Notes: a model not told the origin generated them from the letters alone. A stretch of 64,000 nt of DNA from Ornithinimicrobium laminariae (GCF_019457945.1 NZ_JAHZSU010000003.1:62001-126000), one strand, 5' to 3'. Counted from the stretch's first letter, positions 39,261 through 49,436 are shown. Numbers and translations: made by a program.

Positions 39261-39392
39261 TGGGGGTCGTTACGGCCAATTTCTGGGAACGCTCTGGTTT
39301 TTATCTGCGGATCTGCTTAACCTAGGCGTGCCCGCCCGGGCAGATGTGGCTAGTAGTGGCTCGCCCTGAGCCCGTGACAAGAGGACGTAACT

Positions 39393-39755
39393 ATGGCCGG
39401 CGCAAACTCGATTCGCGGCAGCCGGGTCGGAAGTGGCCCGATGGGGGAGGCGGAGCGCGGCGAGCACGCCCCGCGCCTCACAATTTCTTTTTGGTGTTCA
39501 AACGGCCATGAGTCAAAGCCCAGTTTCTCTCAAGAGGCCAGTGAGGCTATTCCAGAAACGTGGGATTGCCCTCGATGCGGATTGCCAGCAGGGACGGACA
39601 AGGCAAACCCGCCAGCTGCGAGCAAGCACGCTCCCTATAAGACACACCTTGCTTATGTGAAGGAGCGGCGCACCGACACTGATGGTGCAGCGCTGTTGGA
39701 TGAGGCACTCAAGTCAATGCGCAAACGCGGGATCGGCTCAGGCTCCGCGAAGTAG
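39393..39755 (+). CDS. rbpA: RNA polymerase-binding protein RbpA
   Basis: An actinobacteria-specific partner of RNA polymerase that stabilises the open complex with the principal sigma factor. The 120-residue protein has an N-terminal tail (NSIRGSRVGSGPMGEAERG), a core domain with CSNGH and CPRCG, and a C-terminal sigma-interacting helix. AGAGGA lies upstream of the ATG. The leader contains a short inverted repeat, TGCCCG-CC-CGGGCA at 39328-39341, and a TAACCT that may be a -10. No clear SigR-type promoter is visible. Confidence 0.94.
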   Translation: MAGANSIRGSRVGSGPMGEAERGEHAPRLTISFWCSNGHESKPSFSQEASEAIPETWDCPRCGLPAGTDKANPPAASKHAPYKTHLAYVKERRTDTDGAALLDEALKSMRKRGIGSGSAK

Positions 39756-39773
39756 CCAATCCCGGCGATACCG

Positions 39774-39810
39774 GAAAGCGGCGAGAACCCATGGTTCTCG
39801 CCGCTTTCGT
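39774..39810. terminator. Bidirectional terminator between rbpA and the opcA-pgl gene
   Basis: A 16-bp perfect stem, GAAAGCGGCGAGAACC (39774-39789) with its complement at 39793-39808, a 3-nt loop, and T-rich flanks on both strands. It serves the convergent genes rbpA and opcA-pgl. Confidence 0.85.
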
Positions 39811-39822
39811 TTGCCTGTGTGT

Positions 39823-41574
39823 TTAGCTCGACAAGCGGCTGGCCGCTTCAGCGTCAAGCCACCAGCGGGTCTCCTGGGTGCCTCGAGCAAAGGAGGCAGG
39901 ATGCGCGGGCTGGTCCATGCCCTTCAAGGCAGCGGCAACGGCCTCAGCCTTGTCCTGTCCGCCGACGACAAGCCAGACGGCCTTAGCCCGCTGGATCACC
40001 GGCACGGTGAGTGAAACGCGCAACGGTGGCGGTTTGGGGGAGTCGACGACCGCAGCGGTTGCCGAGTCGGTGATGAGCACTTCGTCGCGTCCGGGAAAGA
40101 GGCTTGCGATGTGGGAATCCGGCCCAACACCCAGCAACAGAACGTCCATCGCCGGAGCGGCAATAGCGCTCTGCTCGCCAGCGGAATCAGCGCTGGCGGC
40201 CAGTGCGGTGGCGTAGTTAGCGGCTGCTGCTGGCAGGTCCGCGATGTCATTGCCGGCATCGACACTGTGGACCTGCTCGGGTGGAACGCCCCAACGCAGG
40301 GCACCAGCATCGAAGGCCTGCTGATCATTGCGGTCGTCATGTCCACGGGTGACAAAGCGCTCGTCGCCCCACCACAGGTGGACGCTCGCCCATACCGGAT
40401 CACCCGCAGCCAGGTCAGTAATCGAACGAACAACTTCGATGCCAAGGGACCCCCCGGTGAGACCCAGGTGGGCAACCCCTCGGTGATCGACGGCAGTGCG
40501 CAGCTGTTGCATCGCTGCCTCCGCAACTGCGTCAGCTACGTCCTGCTTGGTGGGGTGGGTCGATATTTGCCCCATGCTCGCGTTCGCGACAAAGGCGCTG
40601 TTTTCATCCATCTCATGCTCCTGAGGTGTTGAAGTGCTTTCTGTCTCCGGTTGACCCGTTCCTTGATACACGCGGTGCAAGCCGTGGCACAGGGCTGTCG
40701 AATACACCTCGTCGGGATCAAGCCTGCGCAGCTCATCGGCCAGCGCCTGACTGAGGTCTGGTTCGAGCAACGCAACTTGGCGCTCCGGTTGGCGCGGTTG
40801 AGACAGCATCGCGGTGGGGCCCTGCGTGCGGGCCAACTCGATGGGGCCAGAGGCCCGATCCAGGCGTATCGAGATGAGGCCGCTGCCGTCTTTAGTCGTG
40901 TCCCGAACAACAGGTGCATCGAGGGCTGCCGACAACCAAGCTCCGAGCAAATCAGCGCTTGGCGAGGCAGTCTCGGCAGTGATCGTGATTTGGCTGACCG
41001 GCTCGAATGGCGGGTAGTCCAACGACGCAGCCAGCAAAGCCCGCCACCGGGTGATCCGGGTCCAGGACAGGTCAGTGTCTCCGAGAGCGTAGAAGCGGCA
41101 ACGCAGCCCCAGATCGACCCGCGAATCTGACGCCATGCTGGCATCGGTGATCCGGCGCGTGGCCATCTGGCCCAGCGCTGACGACGCGACGTCTTCCGGA
41201 GGGTTGCTGGGCCACCACGCGACGATGGGGGAGTCGGGCAGCAACAGCGGAGTCACCACAGCATCACCGTGGTCGGCCAACTCCCCGGAAAGCCGCAAGA
41301 CGATGATTTCTGAGGCTCCGGCATCACCGCCGACCCGAATTTGGGCGTCAAGGCGGTTCTCGGTGTCTTCCGTGCGGACTAAGACCACGATGCGGGCCGG
41401 GTGCAAGTGAGTTGCGTCGTTGGCGGCTGCAACAGCGGTATCGGCAAACGACTCATCGACCGAGACCAGGAGAGTAAGCACCCGGCCCAGCGCTGTGGCA
41501 CCCAGTTCGCTGCGCAAAGACACCAATTTCTTGCTGATGTCCTTGGTCGTCGTGCGCTCTAGATCGACAATCAT
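39823..41574 (-). CDS. opcA-pgl: Fusion of OpcA (G6PD assembly protein) and 6-phosphogluconolactonase
   Basis: One uninterrupted 583-residue reading frame. Residues 1 to about 312 are OpcA-like (DLERTTTKDISKKLVSLR; LPDSPIVAWWPSNPP), the protein needed for assembly or activity of glucose-6-phosphate dehydrogenase in actinobacteria. A low-complexity linker (about 313-340) leads to a 6-phosphogluconolactonase domain (GLTGGSLGIEVV; WWGDERFVTRG; LLGVGPDSHIASLFPG). Normally these are two adjacent genes. ATG 41574 overlaps the zwf stop (ATGA) with GGAGG in front; ATG 41586 is the alternative. An internal Shine-Dalgarno and ATG at 40611 could also yield a free 262-residue lactonase. Confidence 0.88.
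   Translation of the reverse strand: MIVDLERTTTKDISKKLVSLRSELGATALGRVLTLLVSVDESFADTAVAAANDATHLHPARIVVLVRTEDTENRLDAQIRVGGDAGASEIIVLRLSGELADHGDAVVTPLLLPDSPIVAWWPSNPPEDVASSALGQMATRRITDASMASDSRVDLGLRCRFYALGDTDLSWTRITRWRALLAASLDYPPFEPVSQITITAETASPSADLLGAWLSAALDAPVVRDTTKDGSGLISIRLDRASGPIELARTQGPTAMLSQPRQPERQVALLEPDLSQALADELRRLDPDEVYSTALCHGLHRVYQGTGQPETESTSTPQEHEMDENSAFVANASMGQISTHPTKQDVADAVAEAAMQQLRTAVDHRGVAHLGLTGGSLGIEVVRSITDLAAGDPVWASVHLWWGDERFVTRGHDDRNDQQAFDAGALRWGVPPEQVHSVDAGNDIADLPAAAANYATALAASADSAGEQSAIAAPAMDVLLLGVGPDSHIASLFPGRDEVLITDSATAAVVDSPKPPPLRVSLTVPVIQRAKAVWLVVGGQDKAEAVAAALKGMDQPAHPASFARGTQETRWWLDAEAASRLSS
40609..40622 (-). promoter_or_regulatory. Internal Shine-Dalgarno and ATG at the opcA/pgl junction
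   Basis: On the minus strand AGGAG is followed by 6 nt (CATGAG) and an in-frame ATG at 40611. Starting there gives a 262-residue protein, the normal size of a stand-alone 6-phosphogluconolactonase. It is the likely relic, or still the working start, of a formerly separate pgl gene. Confidence 0.5.
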
Positions 41575-43142
41575 GGGCGCCTCCATTCTCGGCCGTGGCG
41601 GCTCAACATTTCATCGGATTCCTTGGGGCCCCAAGTGCCCGCACGGTAGTCAGCCGGGGGTGCGTCTTGGGCCTTCCAGTGATTCACAATCGGGTCCAAA
41701 ATCTGCCACGACAGCTCAACTTCCTCGTGCCGGGGGAAGAGGGGCGGGTCGCCGAGCAAGACATCCAGAATCAACCGCTCGTAGGCTTCGGGGCTGGACT
41801 CAGTGAACGACGCGCCATAGCCGAAGTCCATGGTCACATCCCGCACATCCATCTGACTGCCCGGCACCTTGGAGCCGAAACGCATCGTGATGCCCTCATC
41901 GGGCTGCACTCGAATAACAATCGCATTCTGGCCCAGTTCTTCGGTGGCACCGGTGGAAAAAGGTAAGCGGGGGGCGCGTTTAAAGACCACCGCGATCTCA
42001 GAGACGCGCTTACCCAAGCGTTTGCCCGTGCGCAAATAGAAGGGCACTCCGGCCCATCGGCGGGTATTTACATCAAGGGTGATCGCGGCATAGGTCTCGG
42101 TGTTCTTCTCGGCCTGCACCCCGTCTTCATGTAGGTAACCGCGAACCTCTTCGCCGCCCTGCCAGCCGCCGGTATACCGACCACGGCTGGTGGATGCATT
42201 GAGGTCTTCGGGCAGCCGGACAGAGGCCAGCACCTTTTCCTTCTCGGCGCGGACGGCGGAGGCAGAGAACGCAATGGGCTCTTCCATTGCAGTGAGAGCC
42301 AGCAATTGCAACAGGTGGTTTTGAATGACGTCCTTGGCCGCGCCTACATCGTCGTAGTACCCAGCGCGGCCGCCGATACCGATGTCCTCGGCCATGGTGA
42401 TCTGCACGTGGTCGACGTAGTTGGCGTTCCAGATGGGTTCGAACAGTTGATTGGCGAACCGCAAGGCCAGGAGGTTCTGCACGGTTTCTTTGCCGAGGTA
42501 GTGATCGATCCGGAAGACCGAGTCAGGCGGAAAGACGCCCTCAACGATGGCGTTGAGCTGCTGAGCCGACTCCAGGTCATCTCCAAAAGGCTTCTCGATG
42601 ATGACCCGCCGCCAAGTATCCGGCTCAGCGTCACTCAGGCCAGCCGCCTGCAGTCGCTCCGTGACCGGGGCAAACCAGTCCGGCGGGATGGAGAGGTAGA
42701 AGGCAGTGTTGCCTCCGGTGCCGCGCTCCATGTCTAATTTCTGCACCGTCGTGGCGAGATTGGTAAAGGCGTCGGCGTCGTCAAAGGCTCCGGAGACGAA
42801 CCGAATGCCTTGCGCCAGACTTTCCCAAACGTCTTCGCGGAATGGTGTGCGCGCGTGGGCCTGGACCGCATCGTGGAAAACTTCGGCGAACTTGGCGTCA
42901 GTCCAGTCACGACGGGCAAATCCAACGAAGGAGAACCCCGGTGGCAACAACCCGCGGTTGGCCAGGTCATAAATCGCTGGGAGCAGTTTCTTTTGAGCTA
43001 GGTCACCGGTTACGCCGAACATCACCATGCTGCAGGGGCCCGCGATGCGGGGGAGCCGCTTATCTGCGGCAACGCGCAACGGGTTATTTTCGGCAGTCAC
43101 CGGGGTGCCTACGCTGGCGCTCTGATCGCCAGTCGATGCCAT
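41571..43142 (-). CDS. zwf: Glucose-6-phosphate 1-dehydrogenase
   Basis: Oxidises glucose-6-phosphate with NADP+, the entry step of the oxidative pentose phosphate pathway. The 523-residue protein has the NADP fingerprint GVTGDLAQKKLLPAI near residue 45 and the substrate motif RIDHYLGKETVQN near 215. The C-terminal half is complete. A strong GGAGG precedes ATG 43142. It is followed without a gap by opcA-pgl, whose OpcA half is its assembly partner. Confidence 0.96.
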   Translation of the reverse strand: MASTGDQSASVGTPVTAENNPLRVAADKRLPRIAGPCSMVMFGVTGDLAQKKLLPAIYDLANRGLLPPGFSFVGFARRDWTDAKFAEVFHDAVQAHARTPFREDVWESLAQGIRFVSGAFDDADAFTNLATTVQKLDMERGTGGNTAFYLSIPPDWFAPVTERLQAAGLSDAEPDTWRRVIIEKPFGDDLESAQQLNAIVEGVFPPDSVFRIDHYLGKETVQNLLALRFANQLFEPIWNANYVDHVQITMAEDIGIGGRAGYYDDVGAAKDVIQNHLLQLLALTAMEEPIAFSASAVRAEKEKVLASVRLPEDLNASTSRGRYTGGWQGGEEVRGYLHEDGVQAEKNTETYAAITLDVNTRRWAGVPFYLRTGKRLGKRVSEIAVVFKRAPRLPFSTGATEELGQNAIVIRVQPDEGITMRFGSKVPGSQMDVRDVTMDFGYGASFTESSPEAYERLILDVLLGDPPLFPRHEEVELSWQILDPIVNHWKAQDAPPADYRAGTWGPKESDEMLSRHGREWRRP

Positions 43143-43181
43143 GAGGCCTCCAAGCCTAAGTAGTTTTGGCCTGCCCGCACA

Positions 43182-43221
43182 CCTTCGCTCAGGTCCCCTG
43201 GGGCGGGAACCTGAGCGAAGG
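43182..43221 (-). terminator. Second hairpin between tal and zwf
   Basis: CCTTCGCTCAGGT (43182-43194) pairs perfectly with ACCTGAGCGAAGG (43209-43221), a 13-bp stem with a 14-nt loop. It lies between the tal stop and the zwf start, so it may attenuate read-through from tkt-tal into zwf. Confidence 0.6.
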
Positions 43222-43265
43222 TAGGCGAACGGCTATGCCTCAGCAACGGTGAGGCGCTGAGTTGG

Positions 43266-43293
43266 CCTTCGGCCGGGGTGACCCGGCCGAAGG
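43266..43293 (-). terminator. First hairpin downstream of tal
   Basis: CCTTCGGCCGGG (43266-43277) pairs perfectly with CCCGGCCGAAGG (43282-43293) around GTGA, a very GC-rich 12-bp stem starting 16 bp after the tal stop. No T run follows. Confidence 0.65.
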
Positions 43294-43308
43294 GTCATGC
43301 GGTTTGTG

Positions 43309-44427
43309 CTACTTGCTGGCCTTGTCCATCTCAGCCTGAACGCTGTCGAGCAGGTCGCTCCACGAGGCCTCAAACTTAGAGACGCCTTCGCTTTCCAAGA
43401 CCGCGACGACGTCGGTGTAGGAAACACCGACGGCCTCGATGCCGTCCAGGACAGACTGGGCGTGCTCGTAGTTGCTGGTGATGGTGTCGCCCTTGATTTC
43501 GCCGTGGTCGGCGGTGGCGTCCATCGTCTTGCTAGGCATGGTGTTGACGACGTTTGCGGCCACCAGCTCGGTGACGTAGAGCGTGTCGGGCAGGTCAGGA
43601 TTCTTGACGCCCGTCGAAGCCCACAGCGGGCGCTGCGCGTGGGCGCCATCGTCGGCAAGGTTCTGCCAGCGTGGGGTGGAGAAGACCTCTTCGTATGCCT
43701 GGTAGGCAAGACGTGCATTGGCCAAACCGGAGGCGCTCTTCAGCGCGGTTGCCTCGTCGGAGCCGATGGCATCCAGGCGAGTGTCGATCTCGGAGTCCAC
43801 GCGCGACACGAAGAAGGAAGCAACCGAGTGGATTTTGGACAGGTCGTGGCCATTCTGACGAGCCTGCTCCAAGCCGGTGAGGAACGCGTTCATCACGCCG
43901 CGGTAGCGGTCCAGCGAGAAGATCAGCGTCACATTGACGCTGATGCCGTGAGCCAAGGTCGAGGTAATCGCTGGCAAGCCCTCAAGAGTGGCCGGAATCT
44001 TAATGAGGGCGTTGGGACGGTTAACCGCGCTTGAAAGGCGCTCAGCCATCGCAACGGTGGCGTCGGTGTCAGCAGCCATGCGCGGGTCGACCTCAATCGA
44101 CACCCGGCCGTCGACACCGTCAGTCGCCTCATAGATGGGCAGCAAGACATCGCACGCGTCGCGCACGTCGTCAGTGGTAAGGGCGAAGACAACATCGTCA
44201 ACATCCTTGCCCGCAGCTGCTAGCTCAGCGACCTGCTCGTTGTAGGCCTCCCCGTCGGAAATAGCACTCTGAAAGATCGTCGGGTTCGTAGTAACACCAA
44301 CAACACTCTTGGTCTCGGTGAGCGTTTTCAGGTCGCCAGAAGAGATCATTGGGCGGTTCAAGTCATCAAGCCAGATCGAGACACCGGCTTGCGACAGTTC
44401 GGCCAGATTCTTGTTTTGTTCAGTCAT
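43309..44427 (-). CDS. tal: Transaldolase
   Basis: Transfers a dihydroxyacetone unit from sedoheptulose-7-phosphate to glyceraldehyde-3-phosphate in the non-oxidative pentose phosphate pathway. The 372-residue protein is of the longer actinobacterial type. The region with the Schiff-base lysine reads [16 protein letters not shown], preceded by [10 protein letters not shown]; the substrate loop [15 protein letters not shown] follows. ATG 44427 has GTGAGG upstream and lies 7 bp after the tkt stop; an upstream in-frame extension overlapping tkt is rejected. Two hairpins follow before zwf. Confidence 0.95.
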   Translation of the reverse strand: MTEQNKNLAELSQAGVSIWLDDLNRPMISSGDLKTLTETKSVVGVTTNPTIFQSAISDGEAYNEQVAELAAAGKDVDDVVFALTTDDVRDACDVLLPIYEATDGVDGRVSIEVDPRMAADTDATVAMAERLSSAVNRPNALIKIPATLEGLPAITSTLAHGISVNVTLIFSLDRYRGVMNAFLTGLEQARQNGHDLSKIHSVASFFVSRVDSEIDTRLDAIGSDEATALKSASGLANARLAYQAYEEVFSTPRWQNLADDGAHAQRPLWASTGVKNPDLPDTLYVTELVAANVVNTMPSKTMDATADHGEIKGDTITSNYEHAQSVLDGIEAVGVSYTDVVAVLESEGVSKFEASWSDLLDSVQAEMDKASK

Positions 44428-44434
44428 GTCAACC

Positions 44435-46576
44435 TCACTTCTTGGTAGCGTTAAGCGATTCGCGAGCAGCCTCGGCAACAGCCTCGGCAGTGATACCGAA
44501 TTCTTTGAAGAGCGTGCCAGCAGGGGCGGATGCGCCATAGTGGTCAATACCAACGATGCGACCCGCGTCACCAACGAAGTCTCGCCAGCCCAGGGATACC
44601 CCAGCCTCAACGCTAACCCGCGCTTTTACCGAGGCTGGCAGAACCTCTGCCTGGTAAGAAGCATCCTGCTGTTCAAACCATTCCCGACATGGCATCGAGA
44701 CCACGCGGGTGGGAATGCCATCGGATTGCAAGGTCTTGCGGGCTTCGACAGCCAGTGAGAGTTCAGAACCCGTTCCGATCAAGATGACCTGTGCGTCGCC
44801 GCCTTCAGCCTCTGCCAGGACATAGGCGCCCTTAGCGGTGCCGTCGGCAGCGGCGTACTCAGAGCGATCTAGCGTCGGCATACCTTGACGCGACAGCGCC
44901 AGCGCACTGGGCTGGTCCTTGGTTTTGAGGATCTGCAACCAGGCAGCGGCCGTTTCGTTGGCGTCTCCTGGACGGATCACGTTGACGCCCGGTATGGCGC
45001 GCAGGGAAGCCAGGTGCTCGATGGGCTGGTGAGTCGGGCCGTCCTCGCCAACACCGATACTGTCGTGCGTCCACACGTAAATGGTGTTCAGGTTCTGAAT
45101 GGATGCCAACCGAGCCGAAGGGCGCATGTAGTCTGAGAACACCAGGAATGTGCCGCCGTATGCACGGGTCAGACCCTCAAGCGCAATACCGCTCAAGATC
45201 ATGCCCATGGCGTTTTCCCGGATACCGAAGTGCAGCGTGCGGCCGTACTTGTTTCCGGAGAACGAATCGGTTGACTTGCCCTCAGGGACGAAACTTGGCT
45301 CGCCCTCCATCGTCGTGTTGTTTGATCCTGCCAAGTCGGCTGAGCCGCCCCACAGCTCCGGCATCACTGGTGCGAGAGCATTCAGCACCTCCCCGGAGGC
45401 TTTGCGGGTGGCCATGCCCTCCTTCGAAGCTTCGAAGACTGGCAGTGCCTCTGCCAGACCCTCTGGCAACTCGCCAGCCCGCACACGATCAAGCAGTGCA
45501 GCCTTTTCAGCGTTGGCCGAGCGCCATGCCTCATAGCTCTTCTGCCATTCGGCGTTGGCTGCCTGACCGCGCTCAATCACCGAGCGGGTGTGCTTCAGGA
45601 CATCGGCCTCTTCGGGGAAGTGAACCTCGGGGTCGAAGCCAAGCAACTTCTTGGTGCCCTCGATCTCGTCGGCGCCCAAGGCGGAACCGTGCGAAGCGCC
45701 AGTGTCGCGTTTCGTCGGGGCTGGCCACGCAATGATGGTGCGAAGCAAGATGAACGTCGGCTTGTCGGTGCGGGTCTTGCTGGCCTCCAGGGCTGCATAG
45801 AGAGCGTCAACGTCTTCGACGTATTCGCCACCCTCACGCCAGTCGATCGTCTCAACGTGCCAGCCGTAGGACTCATAGCGCTTGGCGACGTCTTCGCTGA
45901 ACGAGATGTTGGTGTCGTTCTCAATGGAGATGAAGTTTTGGTCGTAGACAACCGTGAGGTTGTCCAGTTCCTGGTGCCCGGCCAGCGAGCTAGCTTCGCC
46001 CGAGACGCCTTCCATCAGGTCACCATCGGAGGCGACAACCCAAATGTGGTGGTCGAAGGGCGACTCACCCGGAGCTGCATCAGCGTCGAACATGCCGCGC
46101 TGACGGCGCTGTGCCATCGCCATACCCACGGCGGAAGCCAATCCGGAGCCGAGGGGGCCGGTAGTGATCTCAACACCCGTGGTGTGGTTCACCTCAGGGT
46201 GTCCTGGAGTTGCTGACTCGAAGGTACGCAGCGACTTCAGGTCGTCCATCTCGAGGCCGTAGCCGGACTGGTAGAGCTGGATGTACTGCGTCAGCGACGA
46301 GTGTCCACAGGACAAGACAAAGCGGTCCCGGCCCAACCAGTGCGGGTCAGATGGGTCGTGCCGCATGACGTTCTGGAAAAGCGTGTAAGCGACGGGCGCG
46401 AGGCTCATCGCGGTGCCAGGGTGGCCGCTGCCGCACTTCTCGACGGCGTCGGCAGCCAAGATGCGGACGGTGTCGACGGCACGCACATCAACGTCGGTCC
46501 AACCAACCTGGCTGGCCACCGGGGCAGCCAGTGACGAGTCGCGTCCTGCCGAGGTGGTGTCTTGTGGCTGAGTCAC
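44435..46576 (-). CDS. tkt: Transketolase
   Basis: Thiamine diphosphate-dependent transfer of two-carbon units between sugar phosphates. The 713-residue protein has the ThDP motif [14 protein letters not shown] (about 165) with the metal-site continuation [11 protein letters not shown], the central pyrimidine domain ([32 protein letters not shown]) and the C-terminal regulatory domain ([16 protein letters not shown]). Start GTG 46576 has AAGGAG at 6 nt. It is first in a tkt-tal-zwf-opcA::pgl cluster. A pgi gene, often present in this cluster, is absent. Confidence 0.96.
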   Translation of the reverse strand: MTQPQDTTSAGRDSSLAAPVASQVGWTDVDVRAVDTVRILAADAVEKCGSGHPGTAMSLAPVAYTLFQNVMRHDPSDPHWLGRDRFVLSCGHSSLTQYIQLYQSGYGLEMDDLKSLRTFESATPGHPEVNHTTGVEITTGPLGSGLASAVGMAMAQRRQRGMFDADAAPGESPFDHHIWVVASDGDLMEGVSGEASSLAGHQELDNLTVVYDQNFISIENDTNISFSEDVAKRYESYGWHVETIDWREGGEYVEDVDALYAALEASKTRTDKPTFILLRTIIAWPAPTKRDTGASHGSALGADEIEGTKKLLGFDPEVHFPEEADVLKHTRSVIERGQAANAEWQKSYEAWRSANAEKAALLDRVRAGELPEGLAEALPVFEASKEGMATRKASGEVLNALAPVMPELWGGSADLAGSNNTTMEGEPSFVPEGKSTDSFSGNKYGRTLHFGIRENAMGMILSGIALEGLTRAYGGTFLVFSDYMRPSARLASIQNLNTIYVWTHDSIGVGEDGPTHQPIEHLASLRAIPGVNVIRPGDANETAAAWLQILKTKDQPSALALSRQGMPTLDRSEYAAADGTAKGAYVLAEAEGGDAQVILIGTGSELSLAVEARKTLQSDGIPTRVVSMPCREWFEQQDASYQAEVLPASVKARVSVEAGVSLGWRDFVGDAGRIVGIDHYGASAPAGTLFKEFGITAEAVAEAARESLNATKK

Positions 46577-46650
46577 GAGTGCTCCTTGCTATGTGACGGA
46601 TATTTGCGGATGACACTTGGGCGACACATCAAGCGTTTGGCGGCGCGTCA

Positions 46651-46666
46651 AGGCCATCCATGGCCT
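46651..46666. promoter_or_regulatory. Short inverted repeat between divergent tkt and ctaB
   Basis: AGGCCAT-CC-ATGGCCT lies 75 bp upstream of tkt and 119 bp upstream of ctaB in their shared 208-bp intergenic region. It may be an operator, but it is GC-rich and could be chance. No other structure stands out in that region. Confidence 0.25.
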
Positions 46667-46784
46667 CAACCCTAGTCGCACCGAGGCCTGAGGCACAGTC
46701 ATTGCCGCGGCTAGTACGCTAGGAGAGCGATAAACGAGGCCTTCGGGCCGCCGCCATCAAACGCTGTATGCCGATAAGGAACCC

Positions 46785-47726
46785 GTGACTACGCTTCAAG
46801 GCCGTGCCAACACCGCCAATCGCCGTCCCTGGCGGCTGGTGGTGCGTGATTACGTATCGCTGACAAAGCCCCGAATCATCGAGTTGTTGCTGGTCACCAC
46901 CTTCCCAGTGATGTTCCTGGCCGAGCGGGGCATTCCGGGCATTTGGCTGATGGTTGCCACCTTGGTTGGTGGGGTGTTGGCCGCAGCCTCGGCGAACACG
47001 CTGAATTGCTACCTAGACCGCGACATCGATGCACGGATGCACCGGACCGAAAACCGACCGCTGGTTACCGGTGTCATTTCTCCGCGGGCCGCACTCAACT
47101 TTGGCGTGGTTGTCGGCGTCGCTTCAGTTGTATGGCTTGGGTTGCTGGTCAATCTCGTGAGTGCAGCGCTCGCGCTGGGAGCCATCGTTTTGTACGTCGG
47201 CTTCTACACCATCCTGTTGAAGCGCCGCACGGCCCAAAACATCGTCTGGGGCGGGGTCGCAGGTTGTATGCCGGTGCTCATCGGTTGGTCGGCTGTGACC
47301 GGATCATTGGATTGGGCCGCAGGCGTGCTTTTCCTGGTGGTCTTTTTCTGGACGCCCCCGCACTACTGGCCGCTGTCGATGCGGTTCAAGGATGACTACG
47401 CCAATGCTGGCGTGCCAATGCTGCCCGTGCTCAAGAGCGATGTCGTGGTTGGCCGTCAGATCGTGGCTTACTCGTGGGTGACTGTGTTGGTCTCGCTCGC
47501 GCTGATCCTGGTGGCCCCGATGGGGTGGATCTACACGATCGCCGCAGTTGTTTCCGGTGGCATTTTCATCGTTGAGGCACACCGGCTTCTGAGCCGCGCC
47601 AAGGCCGGCAAGGTCGGATCGGGGCTGGGCGCCATGCGGCTTTTCCACTACTCCATCAGCTATTTAACGCTGTTGTTCCTCGCCGTGGCCGTAGACCCGT
47701 TGCTCTATTGGGGCATTCTCAACTAG
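46785..47726 (+). CDS. ctaB: Protohaem IX farnesyltransferase (haem O synthase)
   Basis: Attaches a farnesyl group to haem B to make haem O, the precursor of haem A for cytochrome aa3 oxidase. The 313-residue UbiA-family protein has about nine helices. The first aspartate-rich motif is in [21 protein letters not shown] (its core [12 protein letters not shown]), and the second polar loop contains [14 protein letters not shown]. Start GTG 46785 has AAGGA upstream. It is convergent with ctaA, and the two stops share CTAG at 47723-47726. Confidence 0.95.
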   Translation: MTTLQGRANTANRRPWRLVVRDYVSLTKPRIIELLLVTTFPVMFLAERGIPGIWLMVATLVGGVLAAASANTLNCYLDRDIDARMHRTENRPLVTGVISPRAALNFGVVVGVASVVWLGLLVNLVSAALALGAIVLYVGFYTILLKRRTAQNIVWGGVAGCMPVLIGWSAVTGSLDWAAGVLFLVVFFWTPPHYWPLSMRFKDDYANAGVPMLPVLKSDVVVGRQIVAYSWVTVLVSLALILVAPMGWIYTIAAVVSGGIFIVEAHRLLSRAKAGKVGSGLGAMRLFHYSISYLTLLFLAVAVDPLLYWGILN

Positions 47727-48610
47727 CGAAGAGCGCGCAGCAGGCTGGCTTGGGCCCACGTCACGCTGAGGGTCAACAGGCCTGCGCCGAGCATGTGCAG
47801 CGAGACCAGCGCGATCGGCAGGTCAAGGAAGTACTGCACGTAGCCGATGACGCCTTGAGACAAAGCGATGGCAAGCACGACTAGCCAGGGCTTCATGACT
47901 CCTTCCAGGCCACCCACCAGTCGCACGCTGAGCAGGATGCCCGCCAGCAGTCCAAAGAATAAGAAGACGCTGTCCGCGTGAAGTTGCGACATCGTTGCTG
48001 GGTCTAGGCCAAACCGTGCGGGTTCGTCCGCGTCGCCAGAGTGCGGGCCGGATCCGGTGGTGATCGTGCCGAGCATCAAGATCAGCGCGACGGCAGCGAC
48101 TGTTCCCCAACTGAAGCCGCGAATCAGTTTGCGTACTCGTTGAGGCACTTTCGTGCTCGGGGCAGGCCCGGTCCGCGCATTCCAGACCAGCAGTGTGCTC
48201 AGCGCGATCAGGCTCATCGAGATGAGGAAGTGCGCCATCACTGTGCCGGGGTTGAGGCCGGTGCGCACCGTGATTCCGCCCAGCACACCCTGAAAAATCG
48301 TCCCCGCGAGGACGAGTCCAGACAGTGACACGAAAGGGCTCTTGCGCGCCTTGCGCAAGACCGCGATCAGCATGACGAGGGCAACGAAGCCGACGATGAT
48401 GCCGACCATCCGATTGCCAAACTCGATATAGGGGTGAATACCGTCGGCGGCCTCGAATGACGGGGTGTAGCTGCCTGGCTCGCACTGCGGCCAAGTGGGG
48501 CAGCCGAGGCCGCTTCCGGTCAACCGGACCAGACCGCCGGTGACCACAATGAGCACCTGAAGGCAGAGGTTAAGAACGAAGATTCGAGAGAGCCAGGGAG
48601 GGACGCGCAC
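47723..48610 (-). CDS. ctaA: Haem A synthase
   Basis: Oxidises the methyl group of haem O to the formyl group of haem A at the membrane. The 295-residue protein has about eight helices. Conserved features are the N-terminal [21 protein letters not shown] (first extracytoplasmic loop, with a Cys pair) and haem-ligand histidines in IEFGNRMVG (helix-adjacent), [17 protein letters not shown] and SLHMLGA. The GTG start is preceded 6 nt upstream by the -10 box TAAGAT, so the mRNA is probably leaderless. It acts directly after CtaB. Confidence 0.93.
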   Translation of the reverse strand: MRVPPWLSRIFVLNLCLQVLIVVTGGLVRLTGSGLGCPTWPQCEPGSYTPSFEAADGIHPYIEFGNRMVGIIVGFVALVMLIAVLRKARKSPFVSLSGLVLAGTIFQGVLGGITVRTGLNPGTVMAHFLISMSLIALSTLLVWNARTGPAPSTKVPQRVRKLIRGFSWGTVAAVALILMLGTITTGSGPHSGDADEPARFGLDPATMSQLHADSVFLFFGLLAGILLSVRLVGGLEGVMKPWLVVLAIALSQGVIGYVQYFLDLPIALVSLHMLGAGLLTLSVTWAQASLLRALR

Positions 48611-48616
48611 GCCATC

Positions 48617-48622
48617 ATCTTA
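48617..48622 (-). promoter_or_regulatory. -10 element for a leaderless ctaA transcript
   Basis: On the minus strand TAAGAT is followed by 6 nt (GATGGC) and the GTG at 48610. No Shine-Dalgarno is present. Confidence 0.5.
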
Positions 48623-48665
48623 GGTGGCGGGCTCGGCACACTGGACGCCGGTCATCGGGCCTGAG

Positions 48666-49436
48666 TCAATCAGACCAGCGCAATAGCCTGCGCGCGGCTA
48701 AGGCCAGCAGGAGCGTCCACGCGATCAAAGCCAGCAAGGCCAGCGACATCGGGATTCCGGCTTGGCTTGTTGTCAGTGCAGATCGCAATCCATCTGCCAG
48801 CAGGGCCGAAGGCAGCCATTCTATGACGGCAGCGATTGACGCAGGCAAGGCATCGGTGGGGATGAGGATCCCACCGCCGGCCAGCAACACCACCCACAAC
48901 AGGTTGGCCAGAGCTAGCACGGCTTCGGCGCGCAAGGCTCCGCCGACAACGACGGCCAACGCCACGAAGCAACCGCTGCCAAGCACAACGAAGAGCAGTG
49001 CAGGCAGCATGCCAGCAAGGTCTGGGCGCCAGCCAAGGACAACTCCAGCGCCCGAAATGACGAGGACTTGCAGTGTTACGACGATGAAAACGGCGCCAGC
49101 CTTGGCCATGATCAGCCCGCCCCGGCCTAGGGGAGTGGTGCCCAATAGGCGCAATACGCCATACCTTCGCTCGTAGCCAAGCAAGATTGCTTGACCGGTG
49201 AGGGCTGTCGACACGACTGCGAGCGCCAGCACACCAGGGACCACGACATTGATGCGGCTCACTTGCTCCCACGGGCCGACACTGACGGGAACGAGGTCGC
49301 TCAACGACAGGCCGACAAGAGCCAACAACGGAAGCAACAAGGAGACCAGCAGTTGTTCGCCGTTGGCCAAGAGGTTTCGCGCTTCAAATTGCGCCTGAGC
49401 CAAGACCCTGGTGCTGGCGGGGCGTGCTTCGCTCAT
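48666..49436 (-). CDS. ABC-2 type transporter permease
   Basis: A 256-residue membrane protein with about six helices, typical of DrrB-like ABC-2 permeases. The central GYERRYGVLRLLGTTPLGRG loop is a common feature of this family. It overlaps the ATPase gene by four bases (ATGA) and must act with it. The same pair lies between ctaA and sufR in mycobacteria. The substrate is not known; placement next to haem A genes is suggestive but not proof of a role in oxidase assembly. Confidence 0.87.
   Translation of the reverse strand: MSEARPASTRVLAQAQFEARNLLANGEQLLVSLLLPLLALVGLSLSDLVPVSVGPWEQVSRINVVVPGVLALAVVSTALTGQAILLGYERRYGVLRLLGTTPLGRGGLIMAKAGAVFIVVTLQVLVISGAGVVLGWRPDLAGMLPALLFVVLGSGCFVALAVVVGGALRAEAVLALANLLWVVLLAGGGILIPTDALPASIAAVIEWLPSALLADGLRSALTTSQAGIPMSLALLALIAWTLLLALAARRLLRWSD

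Noticed and set aside
39285-39312. SigR-type promoter before rbpA (GGGAAC)
   Set aside because: No GTT is present at the required 16-18 nt spacing. The hexamer alone is not enough.
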